Positions 17,196 to 26,046 of a stretch of 64,000 nucleotides of DNA are shown piece after piece. The first letter of the stretch is position 1. Each line of letters begins with the position of its first letter. The position numbers were made by a program, and so were the translations under genes. Source of the DNA: Pedobacter sp. ASV17 (lineage in GTDB: Bacteria > Bacteroidota > Bacteroidia > Sphingobacteriales > Sphingobacteriaceae); assembly GCF_016429065.1 (NCBI RefSeq), contig NZ_JAELTX010000009.1, positions 1 to 64,000 on the forward strand, read 5' to 3'. The notes beneath the pieces are model-generated. The model worked only from the letters and a program-made list of their open reading frames with translations, was not told the DNA's origin and made no database searches.

Positions 17196-18434
17196 TTATT
17201 GAGCTTTTAAGGCTTTAACTACATTTAATTTAGACATGCGCCAAGCGGGATACACACCGGATAGCAACCCGAAAAACAAACAGGCGATGAAGCTATACAA
17301 CAGCACAGAAAAATTTATTTTCAAATAGACATTTTCGATGAGCTGTAAATCATTGATAAAATAAATAACGAATGCCGAAAGAAATAGCCCAATGAGCCCC
17401 CCTAAAAAGGTTAAGATCATATTCTCTACAATGAACTGATAAACCAGTGTTTTAGAAGAAGCACCAAAAGCTTTTCGAACGCCAATTTCGGACGAACGTT
17501 CTAAAATACGAGTGATATTGATGTTGACTAAATTGATGGTTGGCAACAATAAAAACAGAAGCACAAAAACACTAACTACCCCAATAACCACCGTAGTTCC
17601 TGAATCTTTTCCATCACCTGCCAACCTTCTGGTAATAGTGGTGAAATACGGATCGGCGTGACTATACATGGTGTCAAACTCTTTGGTAGGGATTGGAATT
17701 TTTTTCATCATCTGATCAAATTCCGCTTTCAGCTTAGGAAGATCTGCCTTTGTTTTCGCTAGCAGCACGGCATTAAAGCCGCCCATCAGTTCAGGCTTGT
17801 TGTAGTTATCTTTTGCCACGGTATAGGGCAAGTACATATCACCGGCAAGCGCATGAAGTGTTTTTGGAACATTATCAACCACGCCTATTACGCGGTAGTT
17901 GATATTGTCGGCAGAAATATATTGACCAACAACTTTTGGTTCATCTCCAAAATACTCTTGTTTGGTTTTAATGGAGATGACGGCAACGTACTCGGCATTG
18001 TCTATTTGACTTTGCGTGAAAGGCTTTCCTTCTAAGAAACGATATTCCAGCACCTTCCAATAATCAGCATTGGTGTATTTATATTCAATTACAATTTTCT
18101 GATTGTTTACATAGGCATTTGATGCTTTTGCGTTAGAGGAAATGGCCATCATTTCTATATTTTTTAGTCGAGACACATAGTGGTCTAAAAAATAAAAAGA
18201 AACATCAGACCTATTTAACCATCCTTCTTTGGAGTTAGACATTTCCATCGTGGTCACATACAACGACCGCTCCCTCTTATAGTCTGGATAATCTGGGCTA
18301 ATCACTTTATCCAAAAAGGCAACCCCTACCATCAGTATCGTCAAGGTAAAACTGATCCCGAATAAACTGATAAACGTGAAGAATTTTCTTCGTTTCAATA
18401 CCGCAATGGCGATTTTAAAATAATTTTTTAACAT
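17196..18434 (-). CDS. ABC transporter permease, MacB/FtsX type
   Basis: This 412-residue protein has the same architecture as its neighbour: N-terminal helix (FTFISLFGISFTLTI), a large periplasmic domain, and three C-terminal transmembrane helices with SSEIGVRKAFGAS as coupling segment. The ATG at 18434 (MLKNYFKIA) lies 7 bases after the ATPase stop. The longer frame starting at 18506 would overlap the ATPase gene by 65 bases with non-conserved sequence and was not chosen. The two permeases are diverged paralogues and probably form a heterodimer. Confidence 0.9.
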   Translation of the reverse strand: MLKNYFKIAIAVLKRRKFFTFISLFGISFTLTILMVGVAFLDKVISPDYPDYKRERSLYVTTMEMSNSKEGWLNRSDVSFYFLDHYVSRLKNIEMMAISSNAKASNAYVNNQKIVIEYKYTNADYWKVLEYRFLEGKPFTQSQIDNAEYVAVISIKTKQEYFGDEPKVVGQYISADNINYRVIGVVDNVPKTLHALAGDMYLPYTVAKDNYNKPELMGGFNAVLLAKTKADLPKLKAEFDQMMKKIPIPTKEFDTMYSHADPYFTTITRRLAGDGKDSGTTVVIGVVSVFVLLFLLLPTINLVNINITRILERSSEIGVRKAFGASSKTLVYQFIVENMILTFLGGLIGLFLSAFVIYFINDLQLIENVYLKINFSVLLYSFIACLFFGLLSGVYPAWRMSKLNVVKALKAQ

Positions 18435-18441
18435 AAGGCGC

Positions 18442-19107
18442 TTATTGAACTTGTGAACCATCAAATAGGCGAACCAATCGATGTGTTTTGTTCGCCATGT
18501 TTTCATCGTGTGTGACCATTACAATGGTGGTCCCTTCATTTTTATTTAAATTGATGAGAATCTCCATAATTTCATTACCCATGGCGCTGTCCAAGTTACC
18601 AGTAGGCTCATCGGCCAATATAATTTGCGGGTTCCCCACAATGGCTCTTGCAATGGCAACACGTTGTCGTTGTCCGCCAGACAACTGGCTTGGAAAGTGC
18701 TTTAAACGGTTGCTTAGCCCAACTTTTTCCAACGCTGCCGTAGCTAATTGCTTACGTTCTTTGGCGCTCGAATTGCGGTATAACAGTGGTAACTCTACAT
18801 TGTCCAACACCTGCAAATCGTTGATCAAATGATAGCTCTGAAAAATGAAGCCTAGTTTTTCATTTCTAAACTTCGCTAACCGTTGATCTGAAAATTGGCT
18901 AACATCTTGATCGTTGATGCTGATACTGCCTTTAGAAGGCTCATCTAACAAACCCATAATGTTCAATAAAGTGCTTTTTCCGCAGCCCGAAGGCCCCATG
19001 ATAGAAAGGAATTCACCTTTGGCAATATTCAGGTTAATGCTATTGATGGCGAGGGTTTCGACAGTGTCTGTGCGGTACACTTTTTCAATGTTTTGTAAAC
19101 GTATCAT
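18442..19107 (-). CDS. ABC transporter ATP-binding protein (MacB/LolD class)
   Basis: This 221-residue ATPase has Walker A GPSGCGKST, a Q-loop (FQSYHL), the signature LSGGQRQRVAIARA, Walker B IILADEPTGNLD and the H-switch (VTHD). Length and sequence match the LolD/MacB-N subfamily that drives mechanotransmission through FtsX-type permeases rather than classical import. It is cytoplasmic and located between the TolC gene and its two permeases. Confidence 0.95.
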   Translation of the reverse strand: MIRLQNIEKVYRTDTVETLAINSINLNIAKGEFLSIMGPSGCGKSTLLNIMGLLDEPSKGSISINDQDVSQFSDQRLAKFRNEKLGFIFQSYHLINDLQVLDNVELPLLYRNSSAKERKQLATAALEKVGLSNRLKHFPSQLSGGQRQRVAIARAIVGNPQIILADEPTGNLDSAMGNEIMEILINLNKNEGTTIVMVTHDENMANKTHRLVRLFDGSQVQ

Positions 19108-19130
19108 TTGGTGTATTTTATAATAGAAGT

Positions 19131-20591
19131 TTATAAATAGGTTATTTTTTTATTTTGTTCAAAATCATATAATGATAAATAGCGAAGTTGATAATAAGCC
19201 GCCCAAAAATCTCTAAGCGAGGAAACATAATCCCGTTTTGCTCGGTCATTTTCCTGAAAGGCGATGCTCAAATCGGTGATACTCAGGTTACCAAGCACAT
19301 AACGGTCACTGGCAATTTTATACTTTTCGGCAGCAATTTTTTCTGCAGCATCGGTCAACAAAATCTGCTCTTTCATCATATTAAACAAGGTTACCTGTGT
19401 TACAATTTGTTGTTTAAATGTTTGTTTATCTTGTTCAACGGTATAGGTGGTAAACTGCTCGTTTGCCAATGCTGTTTTTGTTCTCGATTTAGACCTTCCC
19501 CAATCCATGATGGGTATGGACAATTGCAGTTCTATTGACTGTTGATTTTTTGGAGAACGGTAAACATCGAAAATTCTGGTGCTCGCATTCGAATAGCCTA
19601 AATTTGCTCTCAAAGTGGCAGTAAGACCATTTTCCCCCTTGGCTTTAGCCACATCTCTTCGTGCTTCTGCCAATCGGCGTACAAAGGCAATGGCATCAGA
19701 CCTATTTTCAAAAGCTTCTGCTAATACCTTGTCAACGGCTACTGTCATTTGCTGAACAACGCCAGGCATATTGAGCTTAATCTTATCATCTCCACCAATT
19801 CCGGCATAGCTCCGAAGATTTAAGGTCGCAATTTCCACATCTCGATTTGCTGTACCTACTGCTTTTTTTGCATTTAACACTTCTAGCTTTAATTGAAGAA
19901 TTTCGTTTTTTGAAATCTTACCCAACTCAAATTTTGTATCAGCAATGGTTAATATACGCTGGGTATTACCAAAGTTCGTTTCGGCAATGGACAAATTTAC
20001 CTGCGCCAGTAAAAGGTCAAAAAAATACTCGGTAACGGTAATGGCAATTTTTTCCTGCGTTTCTATATAGGCCTGCTTACTCTCATTAAACTTTAATGGC
20101 TCAATTTTCTTGTCCCATTTTAAACTATTAAACTGTAATAAAGGTTGCGTATAGCCAAGTCCGTAAGGTATGCCATTGTATAGCACATTATTTCGATCAA
20201 AATCATAAAACCTTTGCAATTGCGTGGTACCATAAATGGTGCCCCCGGTTGCGGCTATACTTTGACTAAAATTAAGGGTTAGCGACGAATTATCATTGTG
20301 CACCGGCTGAAATAGAATAGTTCCATTAGGTTGTTGTACTTGTGTATAAGTTTTAGTGTAGCCTGGCAAAATCCCCTGCAACGACAATTGCGGCTGGTAA
20401 TTAGCCCTAAAAGTTCTCCATTCCCAATATTTGGTTTCTTTAACAGTGGTTGCTTGTTTTGCGGCTATGGAGTTCGATTTTGCCATTTCAACAACTTGAC
20501 TTAATGATAAGGTCAAGGTATCTGCCAAAGCTGCATGGGCGCTTATGCCTGTGATCATCACTCCAACAAAAACTAAAATAATCTTCCTCAT
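19131..20591 (-). CDS. TolC-family outer-membrane efflux protein
   Basis: This 486-residue protein has a signal peptide (MRKIILVFVG...AHA) and two OEP repeats of long helices and beta-strands (about 30-230 and 270-470). The ATG at 20591 sits 4 bases after the HlyD stop; the longer frame overlapping HlyD was rejected. It should supply the outer-membrane duct for the HlyD adaptor and ABC exporter encoded on either side. Confidence 0.9.
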   Translation of the reverse strand: MRKIILVFVGVMITGISAHAALADTLTLSLSQVVEMAKSNSIAAKQATTVKETKYWEWRTFRANYQPQLSLQGILPGYTKTYTQVQQPNGTILFQPVHNDNSSLTLNFSQSIAATGGTIYGTTQLQRFYDFDRNNVLYNGIPYGLGYTQPLLQFNSLKWDKKIEPLKFNESKQAYIETQEKIAITVTEYFFDLLLAQVNLSIAETNFGNTQRILTIADTKFELGKISKNEILQLKLEVLNAKKAVGTANRDVEIATLNLRSYAGIGGDDKIKLNMPGVVQQMTVAVDKVLAEAFENRSDAIAFVRRLAEARRDVAKAKGENGLTATLRANLGYSNASTRIFDVYRSPKNQQSIELQLSIPIMDWGRSKSRTKTALANEQFTTYTVEQDKQTFKQQIVTQVTLFNMMKEQILLTDAAEKIAAEKYKIASDRYVLGNLSITDLSIAFQENDRAKRDYVSSLRDFWAAYYQLRYLSLYDFEQNKKITYL

Positions 20592-20595
20592 ATCC

Positions 20596-21843
20596 TTAGT
20601 TTCCAATGATGATCTTTTTAACATTTTTATAGGAGGCCATATCAGAAGTAATCACTTCATCTCCTTCTTTCAGTCCACTTACGATCTCTATATAATCGAA
20701 ATTACTCAGCCCTGTTTTCACCGTTCTACGTTCTGCAATTCCATTTTTGATCACGAATACCTCTTGTAAGTTTGACCCATTGAATGCTGCCCCATTCGCG
20801 ATGCGTAAAACGCCGTTTCGAGTGTCGGTAATTAAAAACACATCTACCTTTTGATTAGGCCTTAAAGCAGCATTGCTTTTATCATTCAATTGGATATCAA
20901 AAGAAATAATACCGTTTTTTACTGCTGGCGAAATATTAACGATCGTTCCTCTAAGCAACTTATCACCAACACGAATAATAGCGGCCATGTGGGCGTTAAC
21001 TTTTTCTAGCATATTATCCGACATGCTGCCTGCAACCTTAAAGCCGCTTAAATCTGCAATTCGCACCAATGCTTCGCCTTCGTTAATGCTTGCGCCAATA
21101 TTTTTGTTTACCCAAGTAATTACACCTTGCCGAGTAGCTACCACTTCGGCCAAATCAAGTTTCCGCTTTAAGGCATCTAAATCACTTCTTTGGATGGCCA
21201 GAGAAATTTCCGCTTCTCTAATTTCAATTTTCATTGTTTGTTGCTTGCTTTTGATTTCATTCTCCAATTGCAACTTCTCAAGCTCTGCAACTTTTAAATC
21301 GAGCTGGGCACGCTCTACATCTTCTTTGGTGCCACCTCCTGCATTAAGCAATCTCTTTGCAGCAGAAACGGCATCTTTTAAATTGCTAATGCGCAACTGC
21401 TTGATGGAATTATTGGATTTAATATCAAAAAAGCTTTTCTCAAGGTCGAGTTTTAGCTTACGGATTTCATTCTCCTTAGATTCCATTTGGAAACGAAGTT
21501 TTTCATAGGCTGTTTGTGTAATGGATTTATCCAACGTAAGAATCGATTGACCTTTATTTACTTTGTTGCCAGCATCCATTAATACGTTCTTAATAGATGC
21601 ACTAATTGGGCTAGCAATAATTTCTTCAAACTCAGGCAATACCTCGCCAGTAGCATTAATCGTATTTTCAATGATACCTGTGGTTACCTTCGCCGTGGTA
21701 AAATCTGCCGTAGTTAATGAAGGCTTAAAATAATAACGAATTAACCACGCTGTCGCAATGAGCAGTGCAATCACTACGCAGCCAATCAGTATCCGTTTTT
21801 TCTTTTTTCGGCTAATAACCTTTTCTTCAATCAATGTATCCAT
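20596..21843 (-). CDS. HlyD/MacA-type periplasmic adaptor protein
   Basis: This 415-residue protein begins with a lysine-rich cytoplasmic stretch (SRKKKKR), then a single inner-membrane anchor (about 19-37), a split biotinyl-lipoyl domain (VLMDAGNKVNKGQ... and VITWVNKNIGASINEGEAL), a coiled-coil hairpin (110-210), a beta-barrel and a membrane-proximal domain (VSGLKEGDEVI). It is the first gene of the exporter operon and bridges the ABC permeases to TolC. Confidence 0.93.
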   Translation of the reverse strand: MDTLIEEKVISRKKKKRILIGCVVIALLIATAWLIRYYFKPSLTTADFTTAKVTTGIIENTINATGEVLPEFEEIIASPISASIKNVLMDAGNKVNKGQSILTLDKSITQTAYEKLRFQMESKENEIRKLKLDLEKSFFDIKSNNSIKQLRISNLKDAVSAAKRLLNAGGGTKEDVERAQLDLKVAELEKLQLENEIKSKQQTMKIEIREAEISLAIQRSDLDALKRKLDLAEVVATRQGVITWVNKNIGASINEGEALVRIADLSGFKVAGSMSDNMLEKVNAHMAAIIRVGDKLLRGTIVNISPAVKNGIISFDIQLNDKSNAALRPNQKVDVFLITDTRNGVLRIANGAAFNGSNLQEVFVIKNGIAERRTVKTGLSNFDYIEIVSGLKEGDEVITSDMASYKNVKKIIIGN

Positions 21844-21882
21844 TTAACAACTTTATTAATCTCGTAAGCGTTCCATGTGCTT

Positions 21883-21898
21883 TACAAGACCAATGCCA
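21883..21898 (-). promoter_or_regulatory. Candidate sigma-54 promoter of the exporter operon
   Basis: On the minus strand it reads TGGCATTGGTCTTGTA. This has the -24 GG, ten bases, then GT where the -12 GC is expected: one mismatch to the invariant dinucleotides of TGGCACN5TTGCW. It lies 40-55 bases before the HlyD start, and the operon encodes an NtrC-type activator. Confidence 0.5.
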
Positions 21899-21946
21899 TA
21901 GTTAATAAATTGAATGATAGACAATTACAAAATAACGCAACATAAA

Positions 21947-21987
21947 AAATGCCCGATATCGAACATTTTGTTTGATATCGGGCATTT
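21947..21987 (-). terminator. Strong hairpin terminator, probably the original mnmE terminator
   Basis: Arms 21947-21965 and 21969-21987 pair over 19 positions with one G-T pair around a 3-base loop; each arm contains GCCCGATATC. On the minus strand the hairpin is followed by T6. It lies downstream of the displaced mnmE 3' fragment. Confidence 0.85.
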
Positions 21988-22098
21988 AGTATAGTTTGTA
22001 AAGTGGCTAAGACTTAATATTTCCGCTAAGCACTCTCCCCAAAAGTTGAGGGATGAATAGTTAAGTGGAAAAGCCACCAACAACGTTAAAAAGAAATT

Positions 22099-22239
22099 TT
22101 ATTTACCGATGCAGAACTTCGTAAAGATATTCTCCAACAAATCATCGGTTGTAACCGTACCCGTAATCTCTCCTAAATAATGTAAAGCTTGTTTAATATC
22201 CATCGCCAAAAAATCGGAAGTTACAGAGTTATGAATGTT
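22099..22239 (-). pseudogene. Duplicated 3' end of mnmE (46 codons plus stop)
   Basis: The minus strand encodes a peptide nearly identical to the C terminus of the intact MnmE at 22866-24227. It runs from NIHNS through [16 protein letters not shown] to FCIGK and a stop, with a single Pro-to-Ser change. At DNA level there are about 20 differences in ~137 bases, mostly at third codon positions. It has no start and cannot be a gene by itself. It ends in front of the strong hairpin at 21947-21987. This looks like the original mnmE end, displaced by an insertion that brought a new 3' end. Confidence 0.92.
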
Positions 22240-22275
22240 TATTTAATTAGTCATTTATTTAGGCCTAAATTCTAC

Positions 22276-22758
22276 TTACTTCAAAGATTTTAGATAGTTA
22301 TCAAGACTACACTTTAAGTTTTCAATAGTTTCCTTTCTAAAGGTTGGAACACTCTCTCCAAAACAGTTTAAAATTGCGTAGTTTGTAGCATTTTCGAATG
22401 GGTTGTGCCTGTGTGCCGTAACATCTAAGAGTGCATCATTTACTTCAAATGTTAAGTCAATAGTTTTCCCTCTAAGTGCTGCAATATGTTTTACAAAAAA
22501 AGATAAACTTGTTTCAACTTCTGACTTAAAATTAGGGTGAACAACAGACAAATCAGGCACATTCCAAATCACCTTATTCCTTGGAAAGTCTTGCTCATTA
22601 GTCCTGTACATTTTTAATTCTATGTGGGCTATACTTTCATGTTTATTAAACGACCCAATTCCCTCTATAGGCTCTAAGTCCCATGCCGAAACTTTCAAAG
22701 CTACTCTATTTAGTAAGCTATACGTAAATGTATCTGGCGATATTCTTGTAATTGACAT
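22276..22758 (-). CDS. Unknown protein carried between two mnmE 3' ends
   Basis: This 160-residue soluble protein has no signal peptide or membrane segment and is mixed alpha/beta by eye. No family was recognised. The ATG at 22758 (MSITRISPDTF) was chosen over an in-frame codon 30 bases upstream, because the intervening ILRILD-like stretch overlaps AT-rich leader sequence. It is AT-rich relative to mnmE. Its position, exactly between a complete mnmE and a duplicated mnmE 3' end, marks it as cargo of an insertion. Phage defence or addiction are guesses from context only. Confidence 0.75.
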   Translation of the reverse strand: MSITRISPDTFTYSLLNRVALKVSAWDLEPIEGIGSFNKHESIAHIELKMYRTNEQDFPRNKVIWNVPDLSVVHPNFKSEVETSLSFFVKHIAALRGKTIDLTFEVNDALLDVTAHRHNPFENATNYAILNCFGESVPTFRKETIENLKCSLDNYLKSLK

Positions 22759-22790
22759 ATCTAAAATACGCAAAAAAAATCGGGACAAGA

Positions 22791-22825
22791 AAAAAAAGCT
22801 ACATCCTATATGTAATACAGCTTTT
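22791..22825 (-). terminator. Terminator after intact mnmE
   Basis: On the minus strand AAAAGCT pairs with AGCTTTT, with ACAT/ATGT pairing inside, followed by a T-run. It lies 40 bases beyond the mnmE stop and just before the unknown cargo gene, so the incoming segment seems to have its own terminator. Confidence 0.65.
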
Positions 22826-22865
22826 CACAAAACTACATCTACGGATTTAAAGGTATTTTACCTTG

Positions 22866-24227
22866 TTACTTACCAATACAGAACTTCGTAAATATATTCT
22901 CCAACAAATCATCCGTAGTTACGGTACCTGTAATCTCTCCCAAGTAATGTAGTGCCTGTTTAATGTCCATCGCTAAAAAATCAGACGTTACGGGGTTATG
23001 AATATTCTCTAATACTCGATCAAGCGAGTTTTGTGTTTGTTTTAAAGCCTCCACATGGCGTATGTTGGTCACCAAAGTTTCGCTGGTGTTGATATGGCTT
23101 AGGTTCACCTTTTCTAACAAAGCATTTTCCAATACATCCATGCCCTGCTTGGCTTTGGCAGAGATGAGCAAAGCCCCGTTCTCCAAGTAAAACTCTTTTT
23201 GCTCGGCGGTTAACAACTCCGATTTGTTCACGATGAACAGATAAGGCGTTTGTTGCTGACCCAAATCATGTAATTGTTTCAATACCTCGGCCTGCTCCTC
23301 CTGTGCATCCACCATGTAAATGATCAGTTTGGCCTGTTTCATTTTTTCCAAGCTGCGCTCCACCCCTTTCGCTTCAATTACATCGGCCGTTTCACGGATA
23401 CCCGCAGTATCAATAAACCTGAACACCACACCGTTGATGTTAATTTCATCCTCAATGGTATCACGGGTAGTACCTGCAATCTCGCTCACAATGGCACGTT
23501 CCTCGTTCAATAACGCATTAAGCAAGGTCGATTTACCTACATTAGGCTTACCAGCAATCACTACGGGGACACCGTTTTTAATCACATTCCCCACTTCAAA
23601 CGAATGGATAAGCCTTTGTAACACTTTATTAATGCGTTGGATCAGCTCACGCAATTGATCGCGATTGGCAAATTCCACATCCTCCTCCGCAAAATCAAGC
23701 TCTAGCTCAATCATGCTCGCAAAATGGATCAGTTGTTCACGTAAGTCCTTCAACTCGTTAGAAAAACCACCACGCATTTGCTGCATAGCCACCTCATGCG
23801 AAGCCTTGCTATCTGAAGCAATAAGATCGGCCACGGCTTCCGCCTGACTTAAATCAAAAGCACCGTTAAGGAAAGCACGTAAAGTAAATTCACCAGGTTT
23901 GGCAGCTCTAGCTCCTTTACGAATTAGCAAACTAATAATCTGCTGAATGATATAGTTAGAACCGTGACAGGAAATTTCGACCACATGCTCCTTGGTATAG
24001 GATTTTGGGCCCACAAATAAAGAAACCACCACTTCATCTACAACTACCTCACCATCTTTGATTAAACCAAAGTGCAAAGTATGGGTGGCCTGTTTTGCTA
24101 AATCCTTACCACTGAAAACACTGTTGGTTAAACTAATGGCCTCAGGTCCCGAAAGGCGGATTACGCCAATGGCGCCACTGCCAGGAGGCGTTGATAAAGC
24201 AATAATGGTATCGTTGGTGAACATCAT
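22866..24227 (-). CDS. mnmE: tRNA modification GTPase MnmE
   Basis: The 453-residue protein with MnmG forms the complex that installs the (carboxymethyl)aminomethyl group on U34 of tRNA. The N-terminal tetrahydrofolate-binding domain (DTIIALSTPPGSGAIGVIR), a central helical region and an inserted GTPase domain are present: G1 GKPNVGKST, G2 TTRDT, G3 DTAGIR and G4 NKSE. The invariant C-terminal motif is CIGK. Two consecutive ATGs (24227 and 24224) are possible starts. Its last ~46 codons are duplicated 0.6 kb downstream, so this gene may be a chimera whose 3' end was replaced by an incoming element without loss of function. Confidence 0.97.
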   Translation of the reverse strand: MMFTNDTIIALSTPPGSGAIGVIRLSGPEAISLTNSVFSGKDLAKQATHTLHFGLIKDGEVVVDEVVVSLFVGPKSYTKEHVVEISCHGSNYIIQQIISLLIRKGARAAKPGEFTLRAFLNGAFDLSQAEAVADLIASDSKASHEVAMQQMRGGFSNELKDLREQLIHFASMIELELDFAEEDVEFANRDQLRELIQRINKVLQRLIHSFEVGNVIKNGVPVVIAGKPNVGKSTLLNALLNEERAIVSEIAGTTRDTIEDEININGVVFRFIDTAGIRETADVIEAKGVERSLEKMKQAKLIIYMVDAQEEQAEVLKQLHDLGQQQTPYLFIVNKSELLTAEQKEFYLENGALLISAKAKQGMDVLENALLEKVNLSHINTSETLVTNIRHVEALKQTQNSLDRVLENIHNPVTSDFLAMDIKQALHYLGEITGTVTTDDLLENIFTKFCIGK

Positions 24228-24271
24228 GCCGCAAAAGTACGGATTTTTGGGTTATGGAAATTAGTTCCGAG

Positions 24272-24416
24272 GTATGAGTTGTGGGTTACCTGTTATGAGT
24301 TATGAGTTACGAGCAGAATGACGCCAAGACCATTAGCTAATTATCAAATTCAACAATTATCACATTAGCAACTAACCACTAGCTCCTACCCACTAACTAC
24401 TAGTTCCTAATCCCTA
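24272..24416. repeat. Heptamer-periodic intergenic repeats
   Basis: Two tracts with 7-base period lie here: GAGTTAY-type units (24272-24313) and ACTAACY-type units (24368-24416, for example ACTAACCACTAG and ACTAACTACTAG). They separate mnmE from the AI-2E-like gene. Confidence 0.65.
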
Positions 24417-24475
24417 AAAACAAAACAATTTACCTACTTTAGTGTTAGGCATTAAAATTTACACCATCTTTAATT

Positions 24476-25600
24476 ATGAACCAACTACCCTTGACCGTAA
24501 AACGCTCCATTGAACTATTAGGCCTGTGTTTGTGTATTGGAATTTTTGCCATTGCTAGCGACATCATCATGCCCGTGATCATGGCTTTTTTCATTAGCAT
24601 TCTCCTATTGCCCATCTATCGTTTTTTAAGAAAATATAAATTTCCTGAAGCCCTGGCTATTATACTCCCCATCTTATTGGTATTCATTTTCATAGCGGGC
24701 ATTATCTGGTTTTTTTCGGCACAGATTGGCATTTTGGTGAATGATTTCCCTCAGATTAAATCCAACGTAGCCAAACACCTGCAGTCGTTGCAGGAGTGGA
24801 TCAGTAGCTTTACCGACTTCTCTATTGGCAAACAAAAGAAATTCATTACCGAAAAAAGTGACGATTTACTGAACATGGCAGGCAAAGCAGCCAGTGGCGC
24901 TGCCGTTACGCTGAGTAGTATTTTTGTATTCCTGGGCCTTATCCCTATCTATATTTATTTAATTCTTTTTTATAAAGATATTTTGCTTCGTTTCTTGTTC
25001 ATGTGGTTCAAGGCCGAGCACCATCCCAAGGTAAAGGAAGCTTCCTATGAAGCAGAAGCCATCATCAAGAACTACTTGGTGGGCTTGCTCATACAAATCA
25101 CCTACATGACGGTTTTACTTGGTGGAGCACTTACTTTATTCGGCATTAAACACGCCTTGTTAATTGGTGTTATTTTCGCCATTCTTAACCTCATTCCCTA
25201 TGTTGGGGCATTAATTGGCAACATTTTGGGTGTACTGATCACCTTAACCTCTTCTACCGAATTAGGGCCAGTAATTACCGTACTATTGGTGATTGCTGTG
25301 GTGCAATTCTTCGACAATAATATCCTAATGCCTCGTATTGTGGGTTCAAAAGTAAAAATCAATGCGCTCGTCTCCATTTTGGGCGTCGTGATTGGTGGTG
25401 TGGTCGCAGGTATCTCTGGAATGTTCCTGTCCATGCCCATCATTGCCGTACTCAAAGTTATTTTTGATAGAAGTGAAGGCTTTAAACATTGGGGGGTACT
25501 CTTTGGCGACGAACGTCCTGCCAAAAGCCCTATGAGCTTTGCGATGTACAGAAGAAAAGGCCCTGTAAAAACAAAATCTGGAACGATAGAGAAGAAGTAA
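24476..25600 (+). CDS. AI-2E transporter family (PerM-like) membrane protein
   Basis: This 374-residue protein has about eight transmembrane helices in the AI-2E_transport (UPF0118) pattern: an N-terminal pair, a soluble helical insert (about 80-140), then a run of helices containing the family segment NLIPYVGALIG and DNNILMPRIVG. Members export small molecules such as autoinducer-2 or act as Na+/H+ antiporters; the substrate here is unknown. A basic C-terminal tail (KGPVKTKSG) should be cytoplasmic. Single gene, no operon partner. Confidence 0.9.
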   Translation: MNQLPLTVKRSIELLGLCLCIGIFAIASDIIMPVIMAFFISILLLPIYRFLRKYKFPEALAIILPILLVFIFIAGIIWFFSAQIGILVNDFPQIKSNVAKHLQSLQEWISSFTDFSIGKQKKFITEKSDDLLNMAGKAASGAAVTLSSIFVFLGLIPIYIYLILFYKDILLRFLFMWFKAEHHPKVKEASYEAEAIIKNYLVGLLIQITYMTVLLGGALTLFGIKHALLIGVIFAILNLIPYVGALIGNILGVLITLTSSTELGPVITVLLVIAVVQFFDNNILMPRIVGSKVKINALVSILGVVIGGVVAGISGMFLSMPIIAVLKVIFDRSEGFKHWGVLFGDERPAKSPMSFAMYRRKGPVKTKSGTIEKK

Positions 25601-25834
25601 CCTATTAGAAAAGAAATGCATAAGGCATGCGTATTGAAATGATTAAATTCGATACGTATGTTTTTTTAGTTAAAACCCTTTTAACTAATACTATTAAGCA
25701 AAAAAATTAGATATTTTGCTTGCGATAGCCTCCAAATCCATCGTTCTGCTCTTCTTCGGTCTCTTATTTTTCGGATTGTATTAATTAGCCAAAGCATTTT
25801 CTTTGAAAGAAAAATAAGCAACCGAGAGTTTTTG

Positions 25835-25858
25835 TTACTTTTTGCGGTCAAAAAGTAA
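25835..25858. repeat. Perfect small hairpin TTACTTTTT-GCGGTC-AAAAAGTAA
   Basis: A 9-base-pair perfect stem with a 6-base loop, in the 446-base gap 25601-26046, followed by the GC-rich GCCCAGCGGCGGCGAGC. It looks like a mobile or REP-like hairpin rather than a terminator of the gene 230 bases upstream. No other element was seen in the gap. Confidence 0.6.
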
Positions 25859-26046
25859 GAGCCCAGCGGCGGCGAGCTAGAAAAAATAAATATCCAATGG
25901 AAATTTGAAAAAATTACAGGTAATTTCTTATCCCTAATTCACATTAACTATACGACCAAAAGCTATTGTATTTATCAAAATAGATGCTGAAATTTAAATC
26001 ACTAAAAACTAAATCCTTGTTATTCAAGCGATGAGTGTTTTTAAGG

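Noticed and set aside
20873-21508. 211-residue frame antisense to the HlyD adaptor
   Set aside because: Serine/leucine-rich mirror of the lysine/glutamate-rich coiled coil; the HlyD domains are unmistakable on the other strand.
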